Below, one piece after another: positions 36,801 to 48,800 of a stretch of 64,000 bases of DNA. The DNA is from Blastomussa wellsi (Eukaryota > Cnidaria > Anthozoa > Scleractinia > Plerogyridae), in assembly GCA_947652115.1 (NCBI GenBank), contig OX393562.1:30193852-30257851 (forward strand). The letters are read 5' to 3'. Under the pieces are notes generated by a model. The model saw only the letters and a list, made by a program, of their open reading frames with translations, was not told where the DNA came from and did no database searches. Numbering within the stretch: the stretch's first letter is position 1; each line of letters begins with the position of its first letter. The translations under genes and the position numbers were made by a program.

Positions 36801-39800
36801 AGCTCCCTGGCTTTTCTCGCTGACGCCTACGCTGATTTCCCTTTTGTAAATGGTCGGTGCCATTTTTAACGGTCGATGCCATAATTGGTAACCAAGCTTT
36901 TCGGAATGGACGATGCTATATCTGCTCTAGTTTAGGCCTGGACTACGTTGAAACTGGTTATAATTTGGAGATAGGACTAATAAACACTCTAAAATTGCTT
37001 AATTGTTCACTTTCACACTGGTTTGCTTGCGGTTAGCTTTTTTTGTTGGCTAGGGCAATACCAAAGTAAAATAGATCAAGAAAGTTATCTTTTATAATTA
37101 AATTTGCGGGGATTTTGCACATCAGCTAGGTAGTGCAGTGGTTAGATAGGGATGTCGGCATGTCAGAGGTTCCGGGTTCGATTCTGGGCATCGACGTACA
37201 ATTTTTCTTTCTTTTCGTGGGAAAAAAAATTCGATGACAGACAAAAATATTCAGTGCTGCTAAAATTGCGCCGACCGCTTATGAAAGAGAAAGGTGCGAC
37301 GCCTTCACGTGCCACATTTGTGTTCCATGTAATACAAGCTCATATGCCATGGACTGTAAACTAATCACAACTCAAGAGATGAAATACACCATGGCTAGTT
37401 TGAAATATCCGCATTTATTTTACAGTCATATCCACAAACGAAAGCTGAACAGAAGAAAGGGTGAAAATGTACAGGTGAACAAGTACTCGCAAGAATTTTT
37501 ATATATACGTGACAATCCGAAAACGGCTGTAAAGACTGACTTACCAGTAAACAGAAATGATTTTATTCCAGTCCATTAGAGGAAACACAAGACCAAGGAA
37601 CCTAAAACTGTTCTTGCACACATCAAACAGCTAAGGAAAATACAAAAATAATAATGGACAGTCTGAAATTATTACTGTTGGTCTGGTATGATGTTAGGTA
37701 CGTAGAAATGTTGTCGACAGTCTTGATGTTTATAGAAATTCTCCCAGTCAGTATTGTAAGGAAAGTATGAAGACCAGTAACGAGGAATTATATGTAACTG
37801 AGCATTAACAAACCTCCCGCATGAGTTCCATGTTGTGCAGTGTCGGTAGAAAGCTCTGCCAGGGAAGAACAAAGAACTTGGAGCGATATACTCGCAAAAC
37901 GTAATCAGGTATACCTTCCTTAGCTAGTGACGACACGAAGAAATTCCAAAACATGTTCATCATTGATGTACCACTGTATGGAGCTGACAAGAAATAAAAT
38001 TACGCAGTTTTACGAGCTGGCTTCCATTCCTGAACTGAGAGTTATAGCCTGCGTATCCGGCGGGATTAGCGGGCACGAGCGATCAGGCATTCGCGGGTGA
38101 AGCCAGCGAGTACGAGCTGCGAACCCGCGAGTGGAACTCGATCCCTCACCAATTCCCTCTCGGAGCAGCTACGCCGCCGAAAAAAGCACATGGTCACGGA
38201 ATCCCACCAGTTACGCAGGCTATCAGCGTTAAAGCTAATTTCCTAAAATAATTAGCTACACGTAGCCAGTCGACCTTATCGCCTGATGAAGGCTAGCAGT
38301 ATGCAGCCGAAACGACGCGGTCCACATCACAAGTGACTACATCGTGAGACAAACGATAACGCCTTAATTACTATAATTAGCAATGTTTTCAAAGAGGTCT
38401 ACACTGCGAGCAGTCGATTCTTGTTCCTGATATCCTGTAAGCGACAAGAGAAGCTAAAATTATGCAGGGGGAAAACGAGGAGGGAATGGGGCAAGGCTCT
38501 CGCAGCAAGCGGCTTCGTCGCTCGCTGCTTGATCCGGAACATTCGCAATCGTGTTTTCTCGTCGCATGCTAAGAGCAGAAAGAGACTGCACGCAGTCTAA
38601 AAGCAGTCTAAGTCTCTGGACAAAGCTTGCTGTTTCACAAGAAATGCAAATAGAACGTTGACTGTCGCAGAGGAATGTACGTGTAGTACAATCTGAGATC
38701 ATTTTCACAAAATCATTTTTTTAAATGTAAAATTTGAGTTTGACAAAACTTCGAATTTGGTACTTTTTATATCTTGCATTCAATAGCCTCATCTCGCCTG
38801 TATCTTACCATTTAAATGTGTTTGCAGGCAGTTTAATGTATCAGTAAACAAGGTAATCATGTCTGAAGCTTGAGGTACTTCACTTTCATTCCAAGGCGCC
38901 ACTGGAACATTTCTGCACAACAAGTAAAACAAGCAAAACTAGATAATTTTTTAACTTGACCAACAGTTTCTTGCCAGATGATTGTTGCAATGTGAACATC
39001 ATAAAATAGGTATCTACAAGTCAGCGGTATTTGAAAAGCGTTTGACATGACATCAGTACGGAAACGCCGCTGACTTGTAAAACATTCTTAACAGACTCGC
39101 ACAACAAGAGTGGCATTTTGCGGCTTCAGTTTGCTAAACCTTAGAGATTGCTAAAAGCTGATCTCTCTCGAAAAACTACTTCAGTGGCACGGATGCCAAA
39201 GGTTCAAGTCAAGTCTATACAACATCTGTGAATGCTCAATAACTTTTAGTAATTTATTATCAGGTATATGTAGATGTCTGGATTTCTCAAAACTGGGTCA
39301 AAGGAAATTGTCGACAGTATAAAAATTAAAAGGAATGAATGTTTCTTTTGTCCTTGCCCAATCTCTTATCCCTAGTTCAGTGCTGCTGTTATTGTTATTG
39401 TTACTCTCGGCCCGATTTTAAGGCATAATTGACATGCGAAACAGTCTTTAGAGTACAACGTGCAAAGGGAAGTCCTAAACTCTTTGACCCGGTTTGAAAA
39501 ATCCAGATATACATAAAGATTAATGAGATGTTTGCATGCGTGCAAATCTTACCCTGGAATAGCGGACTCCTGCGAGCAAATCCATGGATCAAACACACGA
39601 CAGATCAGTGTCCAAAGCTCTGTTAACACTACAGAGACACAACGCAGCAAAACACAAACTCTTTACTTTAATTAAGTGTTCAACACCTAATTTCTCCTTA
39701 AAATATCAACACATCCTCAGACAGGTGGCGAGAATAATTACTCAACCACCCAGGCACACAAGCTCTTCATTTGCAAGGGTGCAAATCAAGGCCCCCTTAC

Positions 39801-42800
39801 CTTCATCTAATCCTTGGCCTCTGTTGGCAAAGACCACTGCAGCTCTTCTAACAACAATCTGTTGACACATGAAACCGAGGAGAAACGATAGCTGCTTGAT
39901 ATACGGCCTCCACATGGTGTAGAGGCCTCCAGTCACGTGACCTCCTAATTCAGCCCGCTGACCGCTGAAGTATTTGGTAAGCCAGTCAAGGGTTTCCAGC
40001 ACCTAAAAAGTTCGATATAATAATAGTGAGAAAAAAAAAGAAAATTGACGTTCGGTGACAACAAGGACTCTTTCGACAACTGCTACAACTGACAAGAAGA
40101 CTGAATTATACGAACAACGAACATACAAATATTCTAACCTGCTCATCCCCTAACACTTCCTTTGACACGGTCTGTTTCTCAGTTTCATTTGCGGGAACAC
40201 AACCAATGCAGGACAGAAACGTTCTCCATACATCAAGGCAAAGCGTGCGCTTACTGGAACCTGACAAAACGGAAACACTAATCAATGCAGAGCATTCCAG
40301 ATTTGTACGTGATGTATCCACAGGATGCAATGGCGATTTTTCTAACAATGTTATATAGTCCTAACGGTTTTTCAAACATTTTGTAACTGACGATGATGTT
40401 CGTAACATCGAAACATGTCTTATAATTAAAGAAGGTCGTAATCTTTTAAAAAATCACGATGTTCCAGTCTTCTCGGATAAGGACGATAAACCGTAAGTCC
40501 CGTATCCTACATCTTCAATGTTACGAGTTAAGTAGGGGACGTTAAAGAACCCACGCACCTATCGTAAAGAGTAGGGAATGGGGTTCCCGGTGTTGTGATC
40601 TGTTCTGCTGGTTGGGTTGGTTGAGACCATGAGTGGACTGATAGCGGCTGCCACATGCGCCTTAACATGCTGACGTCCGATCTAACCCTGATTAGATATG
40701 TAACTTGGCCCTGAAAAGCCCCACGTGGGAGTGGTCAACCTAGTGCATTACATTACATTTACTTTCTGCTGTCTCGACCTAATGTTGTTAATAACAATGC
40801 TGAGAAGCTCTTCAAACACATTCTCCACCGTCCGCACCATCATCCCACACAAACCCATTAATAGTGACAGCTTAGGGCAGTTTCAGTGTCCAATTAAGAA
40901 ACTTTGACTGTGCTACAACTCAAAATGTTAGACAATGGAGTTTTCGGAATAACAGTAAGCGTGCTCTACTCACCTTCACACAGAAGCCTTAGCGCATCAC
41001 TGTACTGTTCAGGAAAATTGTACATGAGGACAATAGACAAATGGCGCAGGTACACCTGGATATCAAATCAATCAATCAATCAATCAATCTATTAAACGAT
41101 CAATCAATCAATCAATCAATCAAACAAACAAACGATCAATCAATCAATCAATCAATCAAACGACCAACCAATCAATCAATCAATCAAACTATTAATCAAA
41201 CGATCAATCAATCGATCGATCCAAGAAAATCGGCCGTTTGCTTGTTGGATCAATAGCTAGATTGGTGGACATAACACAAAAGTCAAAAAAATGGAAAAGC
41301 ACAGTGACAGTGATGTCAAAGTATACTCACGTCTAAAAGTGCTCTCTTGCTGCTAGCAGGTTCATAACCAACAGTGTTGAGTGCATCAAACACGGCACAA
41401 GTTAAAGATGATCTTTCCATTAGATTGCTATTTGGTGACGAGAACCACCTTCTTAATTCAAACTACAAAAGAATTAAAAATAAGCCACAATCTTAAAAAT
41501 ATATTTTACGAAATTTGAAACCCCGAGCAAACAGCCACGGTGCCGTTAACATCTGTAACATGACCAACATTAACAAAGTTCTTTGAGGTTCAACATGACA
41601 AAGAGCCTAAACATAAGCTCCCAGTAGCCGTTAAACTCCAGCTGGCAAATAAACTACGTTTACCTTAGTTAGCAGAGAGAACACAAGATCTTCGTCAGTT
41701 GATTCAAGGATTCGGCGATACATGTTAATGAAGGAGTCAGCATTGTCATTAGGACTGAAAAAAGCAACTAACAGCATCGATACTGTAGAGTGTTCCAGGA
41801 TGGCGGACAGCAGCTGTTCCGTTTGGCTGGAGTTGTCCATTATAAACTCCTGAAAAACAAAATTACAGCAAGTGAATCATAGAGCGAGTTTCAATCAAGT
41901 GTCATAAAACCAAAACCAAAGTAATGACTTTGGCCAATCACAGTGGTCAGAGACAATCCAGTGAACCAATCAAAACTTGACAGAAAGCGCGGGAAAACGT
42001 GGTTTGGGTGTTGGTGGTGATTGGCTGAAAAAGTGACGCGAGATTTTTAAATCAATCACTAAGCGAAGTAATGCGCAAAACCAGAGCAATTCGCAAATTA
42101 CTTTCGCTGTAAACTACAGGACATGATAACAGATTGGCGGTAGAGACTGCCTCGTTGACAGGTTGGGCCCTGATCCGATTCACGTCCTATATTGCCAAGG
42201 GAGCAATCTCGAAGAGAAATCTTCAGTCTAGAACATTTTGGTGGTTGCGGAAGAAAGCTTCACACAGATGTGAATGGACAAAGCTAAAATTCATATCCAG
42301 GGAGAAACGAGCAGCGAGAAAAAAAAAAAAATTGTGAAACAGATCAGGGGCTTTACGAAACAAGATATAACTGCTTGGAATACATGTAAGAGTTGTTAAC
42401 TCAAGATTGCAGTCTGCGCAGTGTTAAATTAAGACTTCACTGTGTGGTAGCCGTATAGTGTAAGGTTACTACTAACCTTTCCCAGTATCTCGATACAGGA
42501 TGTAAAGAACTGCACAGTTGGTTGGTAATTCATCACATTGTCGTCCATTGCTCCAGTAACGTGATAAAACAACGCTGTGCCAATATCGCTGATAACTTCT
42601 GAATTTAGTTATAAAACGTGAAGCAAAAGCAACAATTACATCTCTACCATTATAAAGAACGTTATCCATAACTTAAACTCTTGCACATCTCCCTTTCCTT
42701 TTCTCAATCAAATATTCAGCAAAACAATCTAGTCTTTAATTCCCCGAACACCAACTTTTACAAGACGACCCATCCTTAAGGTGGCTCGATCGGATAAAGA

Positions 42801-45800
42801 TATATGAAGTGATGACACATTGAAATGTACAATTGCACGGAGATTCGATACAATGTACTTCATCTGAAACTTTGATCCTTCTCTAGTGCACTTGGAGTAA
42901 TCGATTTTCTGTCGGATGCTCTATGGCGGTGCACTAGCTGCTCAAAGTTGAAAGGTATCGTCACTCAAAAATCTGATAGAGCCACCTTAAGTTTCAGTGA
43001 ATCCCCTAACAGTGTGTTCTCCATCATTATCATCAAGATCATTATAATACCTTTAATTTTCCTCTCTGAAGAGGATTTTGCTTTGTTTACCAATGAGCTG
43101 AAAGAAAAATCACGAGATTTCTAAATAGGACACCAGATATAAATCAGAAGAAGAAGTCCAAAAGTATTTGTGAGACATTTGGAAACGCAAAAAATGCTGG
43201 TTAATGGTACATTCATAATTGCATGTAGTTCAGGAATAATATTTTACAACTGCAAAAAGATGTGGAAACTTCATCTTCAAACATTCATCCAATTCAATAC
43301 CTGCTCAACATCTCAAAATAGATTTCAATATCGCAGTAAATCCCTGGTAAGTCTTGATTGACGTTTAGCCAACGTTGAACTGACAATGAACCAATTTTGA
43401 ACAAGTGATCAATCAACATCAAACCTACATTGGGCCAATGTTGGACCGACGTTGACCATACGTTGCTTTGGACAAACGACACGTGACGGATATCATTCAC
43501 TGGTATACATGTACTTACGTTATAATGCTTTCAATATTGGCGGCGGCCTCGCACAAGTAAGCAGGACATGGCTGAACAAAGTTTTGAACCACTTGTTCTT
43601 GCTCGCGACGATTATCAGCAACCTTTCTGATTGCAACCTCGTTGGGATGTTTAGCGAGGAACTGTAAACAAATAACATTGGAAAAGTTAGATCGCACTCT
43701 GATAAGCAACCACCTTGGCAACAATACAGGATAGTTTCTTACAAGTGCTCGTAAAAAGAAAAAAACGATATACCTCAGTCGTATGCAACATAACACTCTT
43801 CTTCAAACTTCCTCGAGCCTTACCAGTTAGAAATTTCCATAAGTGCTTTGGAACGAAGCTTTGCCAAAACTGACACTTGCTGCAGCGACTGAAAAGAGCG
43901 TCTGAGATTGGAGGTTTACTTCGGAGGTGAGATGGCTTACCAAAAGAATTTACGCTAACTAGACAACTGGCACACCAAACACTCAGAGCTCATGTCAAAA
44001 GAAATGTAAGGCAGACAGTCCTGCAATGTAGAAGCTGTCGAAAGCTGCTTTTGTTTGGTATTGTAAGCAGCTTCTATTGTTTGGTATTGTAAGCAACTTC
44101 TAAGGCTAAATCATTGTTTCAATTGTTTAGCCTTTTGTTTTGGGCTAGGGTATCATATTAATCACATTATGTTACGAAAGCTAGACAATCGGGAGAATTT
44201 AACTTTAAGCGTTAGATGTCATTACCTTGATGGTGAGAGTGGCAGGTCCACGGCACATATTTCCTAACTTACCGCGGCAAGGAACTTGTACCACGACCTA
44301 CAGGTAGGCGAATCAGTCACAGAGATTTATAGTCTGAATGAATATCATGAACATTTTTTTACAGAAATAGATTGTTAAACTTTGCTCACTGCCAATCGTT
44401 ATCGGGGCGGCGTAACCGCTTTAGGTCAGTTGGCGTTGTTGTTGTTTTCATTTTACAGTGAGCCCCCAAGATGAGCAAAGTGCATGCTCTTGGGGCGACC
44501 AGTGCGACCTCTATTAAGCGGCCACCCTCGCGACTTTGAAAAGTGGCCGCTTAATAGAGGTAAAATATAAATCGGACAAATAATTCGGGACTTTAGAAAG
44601 TGGGCGTTTAATGGAGGGTGGCCGCCTGATAGGTGGCCGCTTAATAGAGGTCGCACTGTATTTTCAATGCATAACTAACTCGCGTATCTCAGCACCATTT
44701 TGCGAAAATTAACCACTGACGTTTGTCTTAAATGCACTTGAATTACATCAGAACTTTGAAGACTTTCAACACTGGTAGACTCACAAGAGCTCCGGTTCTG
44801 CTATGTTTAGAATTGGCTTAAACTCTATGGGTTACAAACAGCTTAACACCGAAAAACATCAACATTTGCCGCCATCTTGTGAAGGCAGGCTGTCACGACA
44901 TTCGTGATTAAATACTTTCTAAAACGTCGACGACGTTGGGGGTGTTAGCCAATCTCCCGAGCTTGGAGCTTATGTAAAAACGTTTGACCAAAGATTGAAA
45001 CATCACATTTTTACCTGGGATGTCTCATTTGAGTACATTTTGGGTATTAACTCAACATATTCAATGTCCAGAGAAACATGTTGACCAACAAGGCCACAAA
45101 ACTTCCTGTACAATGAAAGAAAACAAAAAAGAAGAACTTACATACAGATAGGACACAAGAAAATAGCTTCACCACTCCAAAGGTGGTGACAAACGAGGAC
45201 ACAGTGTTGCTGACACAAATGTTCCCCTGTTTGCCCGCGCGCGACATTGTTGCGGACACAAATTTTGTGTCCGAGACACAAAAAATGTTCCTGATTTTAT
45301 TCAGAAACATTTTGTGTCCACAATAAATGTTTCCGCGTTTGCGCGCGCAACAAATCGTCATGAGCAACAATGTGTCCTAGTTTGCCACCGCCTTAAATAT
45401 GAAAGCTGTGCTGAGAGCATAACAAACAATCTGGAAGGGACCACCGTTTAGTGGGGTCACCGTCCTTCTTAACTACGATTTAGCCAACCCGGACAAAAAG
45501 CGTATCTGTAGGAGGCTTGGTTTCCAAAAGACCCCCTTCAATGTCAGCCAAGTAAACTGCGAGGCACTGATGGCAGTAAAATGAGTGATTGACAGGCTTC
45601 TGTGAACATAGTTCACTCATAAACGTCATGATCAATCTAACATCGCATAGTTTACAAACCTTGCATGAGCAACAATTCCCTGCAACTGACCATAGATGAT
45701 GTTGAGTAGTTTCTGCTTGTTCATAAGCGTCGCATCTGTCATGGGGGGCAGGATGGGTTCTAATCTTTTCACAGGGGGAGGAGGGAGTGAAGCAGGGTGT

Positions 45801-48800
45801 GTCCTCATTCTTCTGATAATCCTTGATGCAGCTTTCAAAGAAACAGATGCTATGCATGTTGTTACCAAAATATTTAGAGCGATAATCATTAAACTGCACT
45901 TACAGATCACTGCAATGAGAGTCAACAACAACAACAACAACATTTATTTGCAGAGTCAACAGTGTTCTTTAATGCGAATCTCATTCAGAGCCAATTTCTT
46001 TACTTCAAACCCTAACTTCAGGAAATACTGCTGGGACTGTTAATTAAAACAGTAGTTCAACAGCTCTCGTAAATTATAAGCTTCTAATTCTACTGCTCCT
46101 CTGGTGCAACATTGTTCCTGTTGTTTGCTCTATTGTTTTCTCCACACTGATCTCTTTCTGTTATTTTGGTGATTCAGCATGATAAATGGTGGGAAAATGG
46201 CTGGAGTTCTAAACTGCAGATTGAGCGATCCGATTCCCTTAGACTGTTGGGGGGGGGGGGGGGGTAAAATGTAATGGGCTAATACCCCATCCAGGAGAAG
46301 TACCAACTCTTGACCTGCTTCATGCTACTGTATGTAACATTCTTGCGCCTTTAAACCTGCTTACAAATCGCCCTTCTCAGAGCGCGAAAGCACTGAGAAA
46401 GTCTATCGCGTCTTTAACGAACACGCGAGGTCCACAGGGACATAAATACTGGGTAGTCCGCGCGCGTAAATTTAAATATTCGAATCGTATGCCTTGTAAC
46501 CGTCAAATGTGGGCCATTCGAAAAGTTGTAAAGGCTCTTGCTATACATTGAAATCTAATCTACGCTACTGTCGAGTGCCCGGTCTATGTACGCTATCGTC
46601 AATCGTATAATACATTCGGCAAAAGTTCTTTAAGTTTTGTTCTGGTAGTTAGTTTTTCCCTTCATTTCTTTGGGTAATTGTATTTAGTGATTTCTTTATT
46701 GTTCTTTTTGGTCAAACTCGTAATTGACCATTTTCGTATTGCCCATAATACACCTTGTTTGCCCCCCAAAATGTTGCATAACCTTTGTTTCCCAATTCTC
46801 CTGGGTATTACAGTCGTCCCAAGAGAATCTGAAGACAATGCTTATGCAAAATTTTGGGGGACAAACAAAGTGTATTATGGGCAATGCGAAAATGGCGAAC
46901 AGTGGAATAAATGTTTGTGCGACGTTTGAAACCTGTATTGTATGACCGCTGCGCCATGATGATAACAGTGAACAGAAACCGGAATCAGACACCGGGGCAT
47001 ACGAACCACCAAAAGTTAAAATGCTTAACTTTTTATGACAATCCCTACGTGCATGTGCCGCAACCGCCCAATTGGTAGTAATAAAGTAACACAGACAATC
47101 AGTTGGTAGGTCAGTTGATTGATCAGCCAGTCCGTCAAAAGGAAAGTACATCGGTAGGTTGATCGGTGAGTTTAATACATCTGAACTTTTTTTTATTGCC
47201 GCCAGCTGTGTTTTTACCTGTCTCAGGACTTCTGTCACTCCACTGTCCAGTCACTTTCCCCTCAACAGGTTTCTTGTGAGGACCCAGGGAGTGCTTCACC
47301 CAGCAACGTACAGACTCTGTTATTTCCAAATCAATTTTCTTCATGAAAAGCAAGTCATTCCAAGGTTCCTGGCAAGGTCAGGAAAAGTATTGTAAACCAC
47401 CCGAAGCTTAAAAATGGCATTTCACTGGTGGATTTGTAAAGGTGTGGATCCCAGGGGGAGGGTTACTCGAAGTATACATGACGGGGGGGTCCGACGTATT
47501 TGTTTGGGTCATCTCCGAGCGAACTTTTCGTTTTCTGTTTTTCGTTGCGATCAGTGGATCAGGGTTGGAAATTTTGGGTTTGCAATATGAAGCTCCGTCG
47601 GACCCCCCCGTCATGTATACTTCGAGTACCCCTCCCCCCTGGGGTGTGGATGTATCAATAATGGTCTGAAAAATTCACAACACAAGCAGTTTTTCCATGA
47701 ATAGAATGGTACACCCTATTTCCATCAAGACAACACTGAAGGACTGACACAATCTAGATATCAGCAAAGTATAAAACTAATTTTAAAATAGAAACATTAT
47801 GCCAAGCCTTAAGTCTTAAGCCGAAGCAAAATGAGTTGACGAGAGATGATTGATTGGCATGAGAGTTTTGTCAACTGTTGTCCACTATCATCAACTCGGG
47901 CCAAACGAAAGAAAGCTCTCATTGACTGTCGTTACCTATTAATATCCGATCTAGTACGTGTACTAGTCTAGTAGAAAGTACAATATTCCAAGTATTACTG
48001 CAAAGTTTAGTGAAAAGTCTGTTATCTCACTAGATCTTCCATTTATTAAAGAATTGAGTAGCACTGAAATTTTATTCCTGACTTGAATTAATGGAATGCC
48101 ATTAAAACACTAGATAGTTTCTCTATTTCATAAAAATATACACTCATTCCCATAATATTATTGCATTTCCCCTGTCTGTTTATTTTTTTCATTTTATCTA
48201 ACCTTTCCTTTAATAATATATAGTTGTAATATTAGTACTATTTAATTTAGGGAGGGCCACAGGTTTCTCAGTTGTAACTCTCATGTGTTATCCTTATCAA
48301 ATAAAGTTATTATTATTATCATCATCACTATTATTATTATAATTACTATTCCTAGAAAGTATCCATAGAAAGTGATATTCTTTATGTAGCATTGTTTTAA
48401 GTTTTAACAAGAGTTTGAACTCTTGTCAACTCTCATCCTTGTTTAGCCCAGGCTTTATGTGCACATGTTGTATGTCAAACTGGTTTTCAATCTGTTTCCA
48501 ACCTCGGTTAATCAGATCATGTTTACTTAATGCACCGCCAGCCGAGTGTCGACCTGTTTCAAACCGAAGGTAATGACTAATTGGAAGGTTATCTTCATGC
48601 CAATTGATCTAGGCTGGAAAACAATTTAACCCCGAAAAGCAACATAATCTACAACATAATTATATAAACGCCTTCCGTATAGTCAGGAGTACCCAAAAAT
48701 AAAATTTCTACATTTGAATTTAAACCAAAACATAATTTTTTGCTTTTGTGTGCCTTCAACATATTTTGGGTAATTGGACATTACAAGTTAGTAAAACTAA

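Noticed and set aside
37672..37872. 66-codon minus-strand frame with YWSSYFPYNTDWENFYKH
   Set aside because: It overlaps the EPG5 exon 37814-37983 in a different frame. It looks protein-like but has no family match or start/splice support.
41061..41222. CRISPR-like direct repeats
   Set aside because: A simple tetranucleotide microsatellite in a eukaryotic intron, without spacers.
43294..43342. Candidate for the missing EPG5 exon (IYCDIEIYFEMLS)
   Set aside because: It has splice-like ends, but the phase forced by the preceding exon creates an immediate stop codon.
46696..47238. 180-codon minus-strand open frame
   Set aside because: It runs through a palindromic MITE and overlaps the EPG5 exon 47218-47368 out of frame.
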